Assembly (NCBI GenBank): GCA_014323785.1
Contig: JACONJ010000017.1
Coordinates: 1-64,000, forward strand
Origin: Paracoccaceae bacterium
Lineage (GTDB): Bacteria; Pseudomonadota; Alphaproteobacteria; Rhodobacterales; Rhodobacteraceae
Length of the DNA stretch: 64,000 nucleotides
Direction: 5' to 3'
The notes under the pieces were generated by a model, which had not been told where the DNA came from, did not search any database, and was given only the letters and a program-made list of their open reading frames with translations. This document shows, in pieces, positions 36,151-45,312 of the stretch. The position numbers and the translations under genes were made by a program. Numbering within the stretch: the first letter of the stretch is position 1; each line of letters begins with the position of its first letter.

Positions 36151-36992
36151 AAACAGCCGAGGTTAGCCATGGCCGTACGCGCCTCCAGAGCAGCATCTGC
36201 GTCAGGATAGCGAATTTCTACCTCGGCAAGTGTCAGGCAGGCTTCCTCGGTTTGACCCAATTGGCCCAGGCTTGTGCCCAGTTTTGTCAAACTTTCAGGC
36301 GCACGCGGGGCGTCAGGTGCCCCAGAAAAACTGTCAAGATAGGCACGGGCTGCCGCGCTCCAGTTGTTCTGCGCGGCCTCCGCCTCTCCGCGGAAGAAAT
36401 GCGCCTCGGCACTCAACGGGCCACCGGGGTAGGTCTGGGTGAAAGCCGCGAACAGTTGTGCGGCTTCGATGTAGCCGTCGGCCTCCAGAGCCGCGCGGGC
36501 ACGGTCAAAATCTGATTGCTCACTCACAGCCAGTGCTGCGCCATCCGTTGCGGTTCCGTCCGTAGCGGGTACAGCGATAGTGCTTGGGTGCGGTGCTTCG
36601 CCGCCCAGGTTTGTGGCTTCGCCGAGGCTGGCGATGTCACAATCGGCCTCCAACTCACAAAGGCGGAATTCCAAATCGCCTACCCGATTGGTGCCGTCGC
36701 GTACAACAAGGTCGATGCGCAGCTGCAACTCTTCTGTTAAACCAGTCAGGCGGCGCAGTTCCGCTTCGATCGCATCGACGCGCTGCAGGGTACCTTCACT
36801 GACGCCCGAGCCAGAGGGTGCTGCGGTGGTATTTAACTCCCCCCTCAGGTGCTGAATTTCGACATACAGTACCAAAAGCTCTTGGCGTATATCCGCCAGC
36901 GTCTGCGCCCGATCCTGGGCACCTGCGCCCAAGGCTAAGGGCAGCATCAGGGCCACCGAGAGCATCACTGTGCGTATCATCGAGCGGATCAT
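36147..36992 (-). CDS. cpoB: cell division coordinator CpoB (Tol-Pal system protein YbgF)
   Basis: Periplasmic protein (about 281 residues) that links the Tol-Pal machine with peptidoglycan synthesis during constriction. A signal peptide (MIRTVMLSVALMLPLALGAG) precedes a coiled coil (LADIRQELLVLYVEIQHLRG, VDAIEAELRRLTGLTEELQL). After an acidic Thr/Ala linker there are C-terminal TPR units (YIEAAQLFAAFTQTYPGGPL, AEAHFFRGEAEAAQNNWSAA). The ATG at 36992 overlaps the pal stop (ATGA). Confidence 0.9.
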   Translation of the reverse strand: MIRSMIRTVMLSVALMLPLALGAGAQDRAQTLADIRQELLVLYVEIQHLRGELNTTAAPSGSGVSEGTLQRVDAIEAELRRLTGLTEELQLRIDLVVRDGTNRVGDLEFRLCELEADCDIASLGEATNLGGEAPHPSTIAVPATDGTATDGAALAVSEQSDFDRARAALEADGYIEAAQLFAAFTQTYPGGPLSAEAHFFRGEAEAAQNNWSAAARAYLDSFSGAPDAPRAPESLTKLGTSLGQLGQTEEACLTLAEVEIRYPDADAALEARTAMANLGCL

Positions 36993-37486
36993 GCCCCGGT
37001 GCCAGCGGCCAGCACACTGACCGAGCGGCGGTTCTGGCGGTAGCAAGATTCGTCCGAGCAGATTTCCACAGGGCGTTCCTTGCCATAACTGATCGTCCGC
37101 AAACGGTTGGCTGCCACGCCCCGGCTGATCAGATATTCCTCCACCACATTCGCGCGGCGCGCACCAAGGGCAAGATTGTACTCTCGCGTTCCCCGTTCAT
37201 CGGCATGGCCTTCGATCAGGGCGATGTATTCGGGGTTGGCCATCAGCCATTGCGCCTGCCCATCCAAGGTGGTGACCGCGCCGGGCGACAATGTCGATTG
37301 GTCAACCGCGAAGAATACCCGATCACCAAGCGTCTGGCTGAAATAAGCCGGGCTGGAGGGATGGGGTGCTGTGCCATGGCTGGCGTTCAAAGCCGCGGTA
37401 TCACCGCCGCCAAATCCGCCCTGGGCGCAAGCAGACAGGCCAAAGGCAACCATAAGAAGGACAATTGGGGAAAGATAGCTCGTCAT
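36989..37486 (-). CDS. pal: peptidoglycan-associated lipoprotein Pal
   Basis: Outer-membrane lipoprotein (about 165 residues) that binds peptidoglycan. The signal ends in lipobox LSAC, followed by a Gly-rich stretch. The OmpA-like domain contains RVFFAVDQSTLSPGAVTTLD, the diaminopimelate-binding IEGHADERGTREYNLALGAR and RRSVSVL. AAGGA lies ten bases before the ATG at 37486. Confidence 0.95.
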   Translation of the reverse strand: MTSYLSPIVLLMVAFGLSACAQGGFGGGDTAALNASHGTAPHPSSPAYFSQTLGDRVFFAVDQSTLSPGAVTTLDGQAQWLMANPEYIALIEGHADERGTREYNLALGARRANVVEEYLISRGVAANRLRTISYGKERPVEICSDESCYRQNRRSVSVLAAGTGA

Positions 37487-37557
37487 TCTGCTCGGGTTCC
37501 TTAGAGTCAAAGGTGCTTTGCTGTGCAGAGTATATCACCAAGCGGATGCCGTGCAAA

Positions 37558-38907
37558 TCAGGAAGCTGTCTGCGGCAATCGTGGGGACCATGCCGGGTCC
37601 GATGCCATGCCCGGGGTGGGCACGGGCTGCAGGTTGCGACCTGAGATATCGACAGAGTAAAGCGCAGGCGCACCATCGGCCCCGGCGGTTTCCCGCGTGA
37701 ACATGATCACGCGACCATTGGGTGCCCAGGTGGGCCCTTCATCTAGGAAAGATGCCGTCAGCAGGCGTTCCCCGGACCCGTCGGTGCGCATTACGCCGAT
37801 GTGGAACCGCCCGCCCTGCTGCTTGGTAAAGGCAATGAGATCCCCACGGGGCGACCAGACCGGTGTGCCATAACGGCCCGCCCCCCGGCTGATCCTCTGC
37901 GCCGCGCCTCCGCCCGTGGGCATGACATAGATTTGCTGGGTGCCGGAACGGTCCGACTCGAAGACAATTTGGCTGCCATCGGGCGAAAAGCCCGGCCCAG
38001 TTTCGATCGACGGGGCCTGGGTCAGCCGCATACGCTGTCCGGTTGACAGATCAAGCACGTAGATATCGCTGTTGCCCCCCGCCTCCTCGGAATAGACGAC
38101 GCGGGTGCCATCGGGGGAGAAGCGGGGCGCAAAACTCATCGTGTCGGGCAGCACATCCAGTGGGCGGTACTGCAAGGTCGCCATATCCATCAGATAGACG
38201 TGCGGAACGCCGGTCTCATAGCTGGTGTAGATGACCCGGCTGCCATCGGGCGAAAACCGGGGGGCCAGAACAATGGCGCGGCCGTCGGTCAAATATTGCA
38301 CATTGGCACCGTCATAATCCATGATCGCCAGCTGCTTCAGCCGTGCGTTCTTTGGCCCGCTTTCCGAAACGAAGGCAACGCGAGTGTTGAAATACCCGGT
38401 CTCGCCCGTGATCCGCTCATAGACCTGATCAGCGACATTATGGGCCATGCGCCGCCAGCTTTCGGGGCTACCCGCGAATTGCAGAGCATGGCCAAGGGGT
38501 TGGTCCGCAAAGACATCAAACAGACGAAAGCGCAAGATCAGTTGACCATTTGCACCTTGTTCAACCGCACCGATGATCAGTGCCTGTGCACTGATCGCCC
38601 GCCAATCGGCATATTGCACCGGGCTGTCGACGCTGATGACCGGAGATATATGCGCCTCTTGAGGAATCTCCCGGAACAGGCCCGTGCCCCGCAGATCGGC
38701 CGAGATCACCCGGGTGATATTCTGCGCCACATCCGCCGCTGCCGCAGTCACGGCGATGAAGGTCGGAATCGCGAAGGGCAAGGGTTCGATCACGCCCTCG
38801 GTGATCTCCAGCCGTAACGGTCCGGGGGGGGACTGTGCCGTCACCAGGGTGGCACTGTGCATCAGCACCAGGGCAGTCGTGGTCAGAACGGACAACAGGC
38901 GTATCAT
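37558..38907 (-). CDS. tolB: Tol-Pal system protein TolB
   Basis: Periplasmic beta-propeller (449 residues) that binds Pal. A signal peptide ([25 protein letters not shown]) precedes the N-terminal domain. The propeller blades carry repeated motifs such as [58 protein letters not shown] and [18 protein letters not shown]. The start overlaps the tolA stop (ATGA). Confidence 0.96.
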   Translation of the reverse strand: MIRLLSVLTTTALVLMHSATLVTAQSPPGPLRLEITEGVIEPLPFAIPTFIAVTAAAADVAQNITRVISADLRGTGLFREIPQEAHISPVISVDSPVQYADWRAISAQALIIGAVEQGANGQLILRFRLFDVFADQPLGHALQFAGSPESWRRMAHNVADQVYERITGETGYFNTRVAFVSESGPKNARLKQLAIMDYDGANVQYLTDGRAIVLAPRFSPDGSRVIYTSYETGVPHVYLMDMATLQYRPLDVLPDTMSFAPRFSPDGTRVVYSEEAGGNSDIYVLDLSTGQRMRLTQAPSIETGPGFSPDGSQIVFESDRSGTQQIYVMPTGGGAAQRISRGAGRYGTPVWSPRGDLIAFTKQQGGRFHIGVMRTDGSGERLLTASFLDEGPTWAPNGRVIMFTRETAGADGAPALYSVDISGRNLQPVPTPGMASDPAWSPRLPQTAS

Positions 38908-39965
38908 CTCAACCTCATTCCTTCGGGATTGAATATCATCTCAACGCTTTGCCAATGGTCATAGCTTTCTTCGGGCAGGTCATAACCGTTCGCGCCGCAA
39001 CGGATGATCGCACGGCGTGCGGCCTCAAAGGCTTGCCGCACGGCGGTCTGCGACCCGCCAGTTGTTTCCAACAGCCGGATCGAGCTGTTTTCGGGCCTGC
39101 CATTGCGGGCCATTTTGACGCTGACCTCGACGGTTGTCTGCAATGCCTCGGAGGAGAGCGCACCCAGATTCCAACAGCGTTGTACCGCCCTCCGGAACTT
39201 ATCGCGCTGTCCCGCAGTCAGCGGCGGACCGATTGGGGCGGTGGGTGCTGTGCCGGGTGCCGAAGTAGCCTCGACCACAGCGGTGGCGATGGCCTCGGCC
39301 ATGGGGTCGGCGGCGGGTGTGTCCTCGGGTGTCACCAGCGGTGCGGGGGCTATCTCCACTGGTGCGGGGGGGCTGGGACGGCTTGTCGGCCGGACTGAAG
39401 CGAAGGGTATCGCGTTACCCGCGCCGGAGTCTTCCACTTCGGTGACGATCTTTGTCGCGGCTTCATCGGGCGCGGTCCGCGTCACCTCATTGGCAGGGGT
39501 ATCGCCGGCGGTGTCATTTGCTGGCTGTTCCACAACATCGGGGGCTGTCTCCACATCCGGCGCGGGTGCGGGGGCAGGTGTGGGCGCGATGCGCGGGGCA
39601 GCGCGCGGCGTGGGTATCTTGTCCGGATTCACACCCTCATCACCGAGAGGGGGCGTCTGCAACCCTGCCACATCCGGGCCACGATCCACCACGGGTCTCG
39701 GGTTTTCCACCTCTGGCGAGGCCTCCTCGGCCTGGGACGGGGCTGGTGTGTCGATATCGGGTGCGGGCTGCAATACTTCGGGCGTAACGGCCGCATCCAG
39801 CGTCGCGGGTTGCGAGAACATCGCCTGAAACTCTGCCTCCGAGATGATGTTGACTTCCGTCATCTCAAATTTTACCGGGTCGCTTTCGCGCACGATCCCT
39901 CCAAGAGCCACCCACAGGATAACACCGGCATGCACACTGGCAGAGGTATAAAGGGCCCGGCGCAC
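38904..39965 (-). CDS. tolA: TolA, energy-transducing Tol subunit
   Basis: Inner-membrane protein spanning the periplasm to contact TolB and Pal. One N-terminal helix ([16 protein letters not shown]) is followed by ~200 residues rich in Pro/Ala/Thr/Asp/Glu with many P-A-P runs. A TonB-like C-terminal domain follows ([36 protein letters not shown]). The GTG at 39965 lies ten bases after AGGAG at the tolR stop and is preferred. A GTG at 40004 would add 13 residues and overlap tolR by 32 bases. Confidence 0.88.
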   Translation of the reverse strand: MRRALYTSASVHAGVILWVALGGIVRESDPVKFEMTEVNIISEAEFQAMFSQPATLDAAVTPEVLQPAPDIDTPAPSQAEEASPEVENPRPVVDRGPDVAGLQTPPLGDEGVNPDKIPTPRAAPRIAPTPAPAPAPDVETAPDVVEQPANDTAGDTPANEVTRTAPDEAATKIVTEVEDSGAGNAIPFASVRPTSRPSPPAPVEIAPAPLVTPEDTPAADPMAEAIATAVVEATSAPGTAPTAPIGPPLTAGQRDKFRRAVQRCWNLGALSSEALQTTVEVSVKMARNGRPENSSIRLLETTGGSQTAVRQAFEAARRAIIRCGANGYDLPEESYDHWQSVEMIFNPEGMRLR

Positions 39966-39972
39966 CGCCCGC

Positions 39973-40440
39973 TCACTCCTCGGCCCCGTCCAAAGCCGGG
40001 CCACCAGCCTCTGTGACCAGGCCGATATTCTGGAACCCCCCAGCGTTCAGCGCACCCATCACTTCCATCACCCGCGCGTAAGGGATCATCCCATCCGCAC
40101 GGAGGAAAAGCCACACACCGTCACGTTCCGCCGCAATGGCCCGCAGCCGTTTCACCAGGTCGGCCTGGGGCACCTCGCTGGTTTGGATCAGTACCCGTCC
40201 ATCGGCGGCTAACGTCACGGTCAGCGGCTCTTCATCCTGGCCCGGCAGTGCTGCTGCCGCCGTTTCGGGCAGGCGCACAGGCACACCCACCGTCATCAGC
40301 GGCGCGGCAATCATGAAGACGATCAACAGGCACAGCATGACGTCCACGAAGGGCGTGACATTAATCTCGGACATTGGCTGCATCGCAGTGCGCCTGCGAC
40401 TGCGCCCTCCACGCCCTTTTGACACCACCCGTGCGCCCAT
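39973..40440 (-). CDS. tolR: TolR, Tol motor subunit
   Basis: ExbD/TolR protein of 155 residues. A basic N-terminus (RGGRSRRRTAMQPMSEINVT) leads into the single helix VDVMLCLLIVFMIAAPLMTV, whose Asp is the proton-path residue of the family; the periplasmic part follows. The start shares a base with the tolQ stop (TGATG). With TolQ it forms the proton-driven motor. Confidence 0.95.
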   Translation of the reverse strand: MGARVVSKGRGGRSRRRTAMQPMSEINVTPFVDVMLCLLIVFMIAAPLMTVGVPVRLPETAAAALPGQDEEPLTVTLAADGRVLIQTSEVPQADLVKRLRAIAAERDGVWLFLRADGMIPYARVMEVMGALNAGGFQNIGLVTEAGGPALDGAEE

Positions 40441-41132
40441 CAGTCCAACTGCCTTGACAGCAGCGTCGAAAACTCATCGGCGAAGCCTTCATAGCCCCGG
40501 ATCAGCCGGTCCGCGTCAAACGATAGCTTGTTATAGAACATAACCGCCGGGATGGCCGCCAGCAGACCCAGCCCCGTGGCCAGCAAAGCCTCTGCAATAC
40601 CAGGCGCGACAACCGACAGCGACGTGTTGCCCGACACGGCGATTTCCTGGAATGATCGCATGATGCCCCACACCGTGCCAAACAGGCCCAAAAAGGGCGC
40701 AATTGCCCCCGTCGTTGCCAAGACGTTCAGCCCTGTCGTCAACCGCTCATCCTCGCGCACGATGGCCACATCCATCGAACGGTCCACTCGCTGCTGCACC
40801 CCCGCGATCAAGGCACCGTCATCGCGGAGCGACCGGCGCCATTCGGTCATGCCCGCGATAAAAATCCGTTCGGCCGCGCTGCGCGGGGCTTCTGCCACCC
40901 GATCATACAGCTCATCAAGCGGTTCGCCCGACCAAAAGGCCGCATCGAACGCTGCCGCCTTCGACCGTGCCTGACGATATATCGCGTATTTTGAGAAAGC
41001 GATAGCCCAGACCCAGATCGACGCCAGCAACAGGGTGACCATCACCAGTTGAACTGTCAGTGTCGCCCGGAAAAACAGCGCGATCAGCGTAAAATCCGCC
41101 TCATGAGCGACGCTTAGTGTTTCGGTTTCCAT
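40440..41132 (-). CDS. tolQ: TolQ, Tol motor subunit
   Basis: MotA/TolQ/ExbB proton channel of 230 residues with three helices (LVMVTLLLASIWVWAIAFSK, LATTGAIAPFLGLFGTVWGI, ALLATGLGLLAAIPAVMFYN). The cytoplasmic loop contains the usual AERIFIAGMTEWRR. The start at 41132 (METETLSVAHEADFTLIALF) matches the family. It is the first intact gene of the tol operon; the ybgC gene normally before it is a remnant here. Confidence 0.96.
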   Translation of the reverse strand: METETLSVAHEADFTLIALFFRATLTVQLVMVTLLLASIWVWAIAFSKYAIYRQARSKAAAFDAAFWSGEPLDELYDRVAEAPRSAAERIFIAGMTEWRRSLRDDGALIAGVQQRVDRSMDVAIVREDERLTTGLNVLATTGAIAPFLGLFGTVWGIMRSFQEIAVSGNTSLSVVAPGIAEALLATGLGLLAAIPAVMFYNKLSFDADRLIRGYEGFADEFSTLLSRQLD

Positions 41133-41372
41133 CCATGCCTTTCTATATGCTCTATATGCCCCGCAATCGGGTCGGGCACATCGGATCGACGTGCACCTTA
41201 TTAAGGCGAACATCTATCAACAGGTAAGGGGGATAGACCAGTATTTATGCGTCACGAGGCGATGTGTATCTGAATTATTTCAGGATTTTGACAAATATCC
41301 GCGGGAAACCGGATCGTGCACTCCTCTGGTCCGATGCAAACAACTGTCGTCCGGGCCTGGAAGGGGGGCATT

Positions 41373-41423
41373 TCCCAAGGATGCATCTTCGAAATACACG
41401 CGGAACGGTCAGTAATGAATCAT
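41373..41423 (-). pseudogene. ybgC (Tol-Pal acyl-CoA thioesterase) N-terminal remnant
   Basis: The minus strand reads MIHY, TGA, PFRVYFEDASLG. This is recognisably the hotdog-thioesterase YbgC start (H-x-F-x-V-R-V-Y-x-E-D-T-D-x-G-G), with a nonsense codon at position five. No recognisable sequence follows in the ~240 bp up to tolQ, so most of the gene has been lost or scrambled. The position between ruvB and tolQ is exactly where ybgC stands in related genomes, which is the main support. The whole gap from 41133 to 41500 holds no other gene. Confidence 0.55.
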
Positions 41424-41500
41424 CGCACCGCACCGCTACACGATCAACTACCCCCACCGCGTGAACAAGCATTACCCATCGGCACGGGCAAAGGGCTGCG

Positions 41501-42616
41501 TTACGATTGACGCTGATGCTCGCTGTCATGGGGAAGGATTTTCACTTTTCCTCTAAATCCGCCCGCCGGAGGCGTCTTTCCCTGGCTTTCAAACAATTCG
41601 CTCTGATCAATATGCGCAGGCGCAGGTAGGCCCAGATACCCCCAGCCGTTCTGCGTCAGAATCCGCCCGCGCGGGGTGCGGGCGATCAGTCCTTGTTGCA
41701 GCAGAAAGGGCTCGATCACTTCTTCGATGGAATCCCGGCTTTCACTCAGCGCGGCAGAGAGCGTTTCCACCCCTACTGGCCCCCCACCGTAGTTCTCGGC
41801 CATCAGGGTCAGATAACGCCGGTCCGCTCCGTCCAGGCCCAGATGGTCCACCCCAAGGCGGCTGAGCGCACCATCGGCCAGTTCTCGTGTCAACCGCCCA
41901 TCACCCTCCACCAGGGCGAAATCCACGACCCGGCGCAGAAGCCGCCCGGCAATGCGCGGCGTCCCCCGTGCCCGCGCTGCAATCTCTCGGGTGCTGGCGG
42001 CATCCGCCGTCACGCCCAAAAGTCGCGCCCCCCGAACGACGATCTCATGCAACTCATCAGCCGAGTAGAATTGCAGCCGTATGGGAATGCCAAACCGATC
42101 CCGCAATGGTGTGGTCAGCAGCCCCATCCGCGTGGTTGCGCCAACCAGCGTGAAGGGCTGCAATTCGATCCGCACCGTGCGCGCCGCAGGACCTGCACCA
42201 ATCACCAAATCCAGATTGAAATCCTCCAGCGCGGGGTAAAGCACCTCTTCCACCGCGGGGTTCAGGCGGTGAATCTCGTCAATGAACAGCACGTCGCGCG
42301 GCTCCAGATTGGTCAGGATCGCCGCCATATCCCCAGCCCGCACCAGAACGGGCCCCGAGGTCATGCGGAAATTCACCCCCAGCTCCCGCGCCACAATCCG
42401 GGCAAGCGTCGTCTTGCCCAATCCCGGTGGGCCGTGGAACAGGACATGATCCATCGCCTCGCCCCGCTGCCGGGCACTTTCGATGAAGACACGCAGATTC
42501 GCCCGCGCCTCGGCTTGGCCGATAAACTCTTCCAGCCGCCGGGGGCGCAGTGCCCGGTCGGGGCCGTCCTCGCCGGGCAGGGGATCGGGGCGCATGGTTG
42601 GGTCGGGCTCGGTCAC
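41501..42616 (-). CDS. ruvB: Holliday junction branch migration helicase RuvB
   Basis: RuvB (371 residues) is the hexameric AAA+ motor that drives branch migration with RuvA. Walker A is [17 protein letters not shown], Walker B is [12 protein letters not shown], and [19 protein letters not shown] is the sensor region; the C-terminal winged helix has [17 protein letters not shown]. The tail after the core is ~30 residues longer than in E. coli. The GTG start overlaps the stop of the GIY-YIG gene (GTGA). Confidence 0.96.
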   Translation of the reverse strand: MTEPDPTMRPDPLPGEDGPDRALRPRRLEEFIGQAEARANLRVFIESARQRGEAMDHVLFHGPPGLGKTTLARIVARELGVNFRMTSGPVLVRAGDMAAILTNLEPRDVLFIDEIHRLNPAVEEVLYPALEDFNLDLVIGAGPAARTVRIELQPFTLVGATTRMGLLTTPLRDRFGIPIRLQFYSADELHEIVVRGARLLGVTADAASTREIAARARGTPRIAGRLLRRVVDFALVEGDGRLTRELADGALSRLGVDHLGLDGADRRYLTLMAENYGGGPVGVETLSAALSESRDSIEEVIEPFLLQQGLIARTPRGRILTQNGWGYLGLPAPAHIDQSELFESQGKTPPAGGFRGKVKILPHDSEHQRQS

Positions 42617-43482
42617 CTGTTCAGACCGTGGTCTTTCGTGTGCAGGCGTTTCATCCAGGATTGTTCCAGCGCAATGACCTCATCACGAAGTGCGTCCGGC
42701 GAGACGCGCTCAAGAATTGAGAACCGGAAGTTTCTTGGGTTCAGTCGGCACAACGCGGCGGTAACGCCACGGTCCCGCGCTACATGGGTGCGCCATCGAC
42801 CCAGCAGGTTATCTTCTCCATAGGCTGCGCCGACATAACGGGCACCATCGTTCTCGTTGACGATAAGGTAGATGCCGCGCCACTCACGTAGTCGCGCTGC
42901 CCAGGATTTCGGCAACGTACGCAGTTCAGGCCCCGTAACGATAAAATCACGCCAATCGGGTGGGTGGGTGGCCATCACTGAGGCTTGGGTAAACTCTACA
43001 ATCTCCGCATCGAGTGTTTCAGCCAGGCGGGCATAAGTGCGCCCTTGGTGGATGATTTGAATGCGACCAACATAATCGGCAAGTGCTGGCACGCGTTTGA
43101 AATTAAAGTAGGGCCAGGTCTCGACTCCATCATCCTCCAGGTACGTGTTGGCCCCAAATTCATCAATCACCCTCCGCATCGCCGGATCGGCACAAATGTC
43201 CGCTGCTGGTCGGTCTTCGACACCGCAGTTGCAGAATGCACCGGCGAAAGCCATTTGCCCCGACAACAGGCGCACGAAACTGACCATATATTGTCGCTTG
43301 CGCAACGTCTTTGTCGGCCGCGATGAATGTACGGCTTGAAACGCCTCCAGGACTTCCGGCGACGCCTCCGCCAGAAACGGCAAGAGTTTGGCCAATCTGC
43401 GCTCAGGCGGCGTATGCAACAGAACGACTGTCTCTTCCGGGGGGAGGCTGTGGGCGTGCAGGACGTCGTTGAGGCGGAACAT
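42613..43482 (-). CDS. GIY-YIG nuclease-domain protein inside the ruv operon
   Basis: A 289-residue protein with a C-terminal GIY-YIG domain (about residues 200-289). It reads [20 protein letters not shown], with GIY and a YVG variant of YIG. Next come [12 protein letters not shown] with the conserved Arg, [12 protein letters not shown] with the metal-binding Glu, and GLN. All core catalytic positions appear intact. The N-terminal ~195 residues ([40 protein letters not shown]) do not match a known domain and may bind DNA or a partner. AGGAG precedes the ATG at 43482, six bases after the ruvA stop, and the stop overlaps ruvB. It is therefore co-transcribed and coupled with ruvA and ruvB. Possible roles: junction or flap cleavage, or a selfish insertion. 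Confidence 0.8.
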   Translation of the reverse strand: MFRLNDVLHAHSLPPEETVVLLHTPPERRLAKLLPFLAEASPEVLEAFQAVHSSRPTKTLRKRQYMVSFVRLLSGQMAFAGAFCNCGVEDRPAADICADPAMRRVIDEFGANTYLEDDGVETWPYFNFKRVPALADYVGRIQIIHQGRTYARLAETLDAEIVEFTQASVMATHPPDWRDFIVTGPELRTLPKSWAARLREWRGIYLIVNENDGARYVGAAYGEDNLLGRWRTHVARDRGVTAALCRLNPRNFRFSILERVSPDALRDEVIALEQSWMKRLHTKDHGLNR

Positions 43483-43488
43483 AAACAC

Positions 43489-44121
43489 CTACTCCTTTGG
43501 TGCCAGAAGCCGCAGCGCGGCACGAATCAAGGCGACGGCGTCGGCCTCGGGTACCTCTCTCGCTGCGATGGCCACGGTGCGGGCTGCCTCGGACGGGCCG
43601 TAGCCAAGGTTTTGCAAGGCTGAGATTGCTTCGGCCTGGATTGCGGCTTGTTCGGGTGCCAATGCGGCGGGGGCGGTTGTCTCAGTCACCTCAACCGGGG
43701 TGGCCCCCAGGGCCATCGTAGCCGGGGCCTTGTCCTTCAACTCATTGACCACGCGCTGCGCGATTTTGGGACCGACACCCGGTGCTGCCTTCACCGCCGC
43801 CCAATCCCCGATGGCAATCGCGTGCGCGATGCCTTCGGCCCCGACTGTGCCCAAGATCGCCATTGAGGCACGGGCCCCAATCCCTTGGACCGACAGCAAC
43901 AACCGGTGCCACTCGCGATCATAAAGCGTTTGAAAACCGAACAGCTGCAACAAGTCCTCCCGCACGATCAGATCAGTATAAAGTGCTACCATCTGTCCCG
44001 ACGGCGGCAGCGCGGCAAGCGTTCGATCCGAGCAGTAGACCGTGTAACCGACGCCGCTTACATCAAGCAGAACGTGATCCGCGGCCCGGTAATCCACCCG
44101 GCCTGTCAGTTTGCCGATCAC
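43489..44121 (-). CDS. ruvA: Holliday junction DNA-binding subunit RuvA
   Basis: RuvA (210 residues) binds the four-way junction as a tetramer and loads RuvB. The OB-fold start is [20 protein letters not shown] (GTG start), the acidic pin region is [13 protein letters not shown], and the two helix-hairpin-helix motifs are [16 protein letters not shown] and [18 protein letters not shown]. Domain III at the C-terminus ([14 protein letters not shown]) contacts RuvB. The start overlaps the ruvC stop (GTGA). Confidence 0.96.
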   Translation of the reverse strand: MIGKLTGRVDYRAADHVLLDVSGVGYTVYCSDRTLAALPPSGQMVALYTDLIVREDLLQLFGFQTLYDREWHRLLLSVQGIGARASMAILGTVGAEGIAHAIAIGDWAAVKAAPGVGPKIAQRVVNELKDKAPATMALGATPVEVTETTAPAALAPEQAAIQAEAISALQNLGYGPSEAARTVAIAAREVPEADAVALIRAALRLLAPKE

Positions 44122-44624
44122 GACGCCATCCTGATGGCGGCGGCCAGCCGTCCCGCGCCTGGAGCATAAAGTGCGTGGCAAATCGCGATAGCCAGCGCAT
44201 CGGCTGCATCCGGGCCAACCGGCGCAGCCCCCGGCAGCTGCATCCGCACCATATGATCCACCTGCCGCTTATCCGCGTGGCCGACGCCAACCACCGCTTT
44301 CTTTACCGCATTAGGCGCATATTCCGCAACTGGTAGCCCGGCTTGGGCCAGCACCAGCATCGCCACACCCCTGGCCTGGCCGAGTTTCAACGTCCCGGCC
44401 CCGTCGCGATTGACGAAGGTCTGCTCGATGGCGGCCTGGTCCGGCGCGTGTTGCGCCACAATCTCGGTCAGTTGTTGATGGAGGGAGAGGAGCCGCATCG
44501 CTAAATCCGCACCTGCACTGCGGCACTGGCCGCTGGCAACAGGTCTAAGGCACCCGCCATCAACCTTGATCACCCCCCAACCGAGGCATCGAAGCCCCGG
44601 GTCGATTCCAATTATTCGTATCAT
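44118..44624 (-). CDS. ruvC: crossover junction endodeoxyribonuclease RuvC
   Basis: RuvC (168 residues) resolves Holliday junctions. The RNase H-fold catalytic acids are visible in [15 protein letters not shown] (Asp), [20 protein letters not shown] (Glu) and the C-terminal [16 protein letters not shown] (two Asp). It heads the ruvC-ruvA-GIY-ruvB operon. A conventional resolvase is therefore present, so the GIY-YIG protein is not a simple replacement. Confidence 0.96.
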   Translation of the reverse strand: MIRIIGIDPGLRCLGWGVIKVDGGCLRPVASGQCRSAGADLAMRLLSLHQQLTEIVAQHAPDQAAIEQTFVNRDGAGTLKLGQARGVAMLVLAQAGLPVAEYAPNAVKKAVVGVGHADKRQVDHMVRMQLPGAAPVGPDAADALAIAICHALYAPGAGRLAAAIRMAS

Positions 44625-44820
44625 CGCTTCGTGTCTCGCTATTCTGCGACACTAACACAAATGGTAAACATTAACCAGTGCAGGAACATTCGCGCCGCGG
44701 GCGTGGCGGCTTCCAATTCCTGGGGTCTGCAATCAGCGAAAAGTCGTCATGCGGCAGGTTAAAAACGACATCGCGGCAGCCGTAATTTCGCCCTGTTTTC
44801 CAGCCTGTTAGCGCAAATAC

Positions 44821-44856
44821 ACCTATGCAAAAATTGCATGTGACCTATGCAAAAAT
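44821..44856 (+). promoter_or_regulatory. paired 14-bp operators with an inverted repeat
   Basis: ACCTATGCAAAAAT occurs at 44821-44834 and again at 44843-44856, 22 bp apart, about two helical turns. The first copy is part of the perfect inverted repeat ATGCAA-AAA-TTGCAT (44825-44839). The second covers the -35 region of the promoter before the DUF1127 gene. This looks like a repressor or activator site; the regulator is unknown. The wider gap 44625-44945 holds no gene. Confidence 0.55.
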
Positions 44857-44875
44857 ACCGCTTGTCCGTTATAAT
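44847..44875 (+). promoter_or_regulatory. promoter of the DUF1127 gene
   Basis: A perfect TATAAT lies at 44870-44875 with a poor -35 (ATGCAA, 44847-44852) at 17-bp spacing. A weak -35 overlapping a repeat suggests activator dependence. The leader to the ATG is about 65 bases. Confidence 0.5.
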
Positions 44876-44945
44876 CGGCACTCCTAATTGGCGTTCATCG
44901 GCGATGCTCATCGCCTCAAATTGCGATCAGAAAAGGACCGCCCAG

Positions 44946-45149
44946 ATGGCAACCATCACCAACCGCCCCCTCGGCGCTGGTTTCAGCGCTATCACCCTCA
45001 TCTCCGGTCTCGCTGGCCGCATTCATGCATGGAATGACGCCCGCGTTACCCGTGCAAGCCTGTCCCGCCTAAGCGATCGTGAACTCGACGATCTCGGCCT
45101 GGTTCGCGGCGACATCGACGATATCGCAGCTGGCACCTACCGCCGCTGA
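44946..45149 (+). CDS. DUF1127 domain protein
   Basis: A 67-residue basic protein ending in the DUF1127 motif: RVTRASLSRLSDRELDDLGL followed by VRGDIDDIAAGTYRR. In alphaproteobacteria DUF1127 proteins are linked to RNA turnover and phosphate or stress responses. It is a single-gene unit, with a strong -10 and paired operators upstream and a terminator downstream. Confidence 0.88.
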   Translation: MATITNRPLGAGFSAITLISGLAGRIHAWNDARVTRASLSRLSDRELDDLGLVRGDIDDIAAGTYRR

Positions 45150-45171
45150 GAGGCTACACGATAAACGACCA

Positions 45172-45205
45172 GGGCCGTGTCTTTCCGGGATGCGGCCTTT
45201 TTCTT
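45172..45205 (+). terminator. terminator after the DUF1127 gene
   Basis: GGGCCG and CGGCCT arms enclose a ~15-base loop and are followed by TTTTTCTTT, about 25 bp after the stop. A classical Rho-independent layout. Confidence 0.75.
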
Positions 45206-45312
45206 TGGAATCTTTAATTCACGCGGGGGCAGCGGGTGGGATTTACCCGGCAAGTGCGGCCGCAACCTTGATGCGTTCAGCCACGGCAACAACACCAAAG
45301 GTCAGGTGCTGA

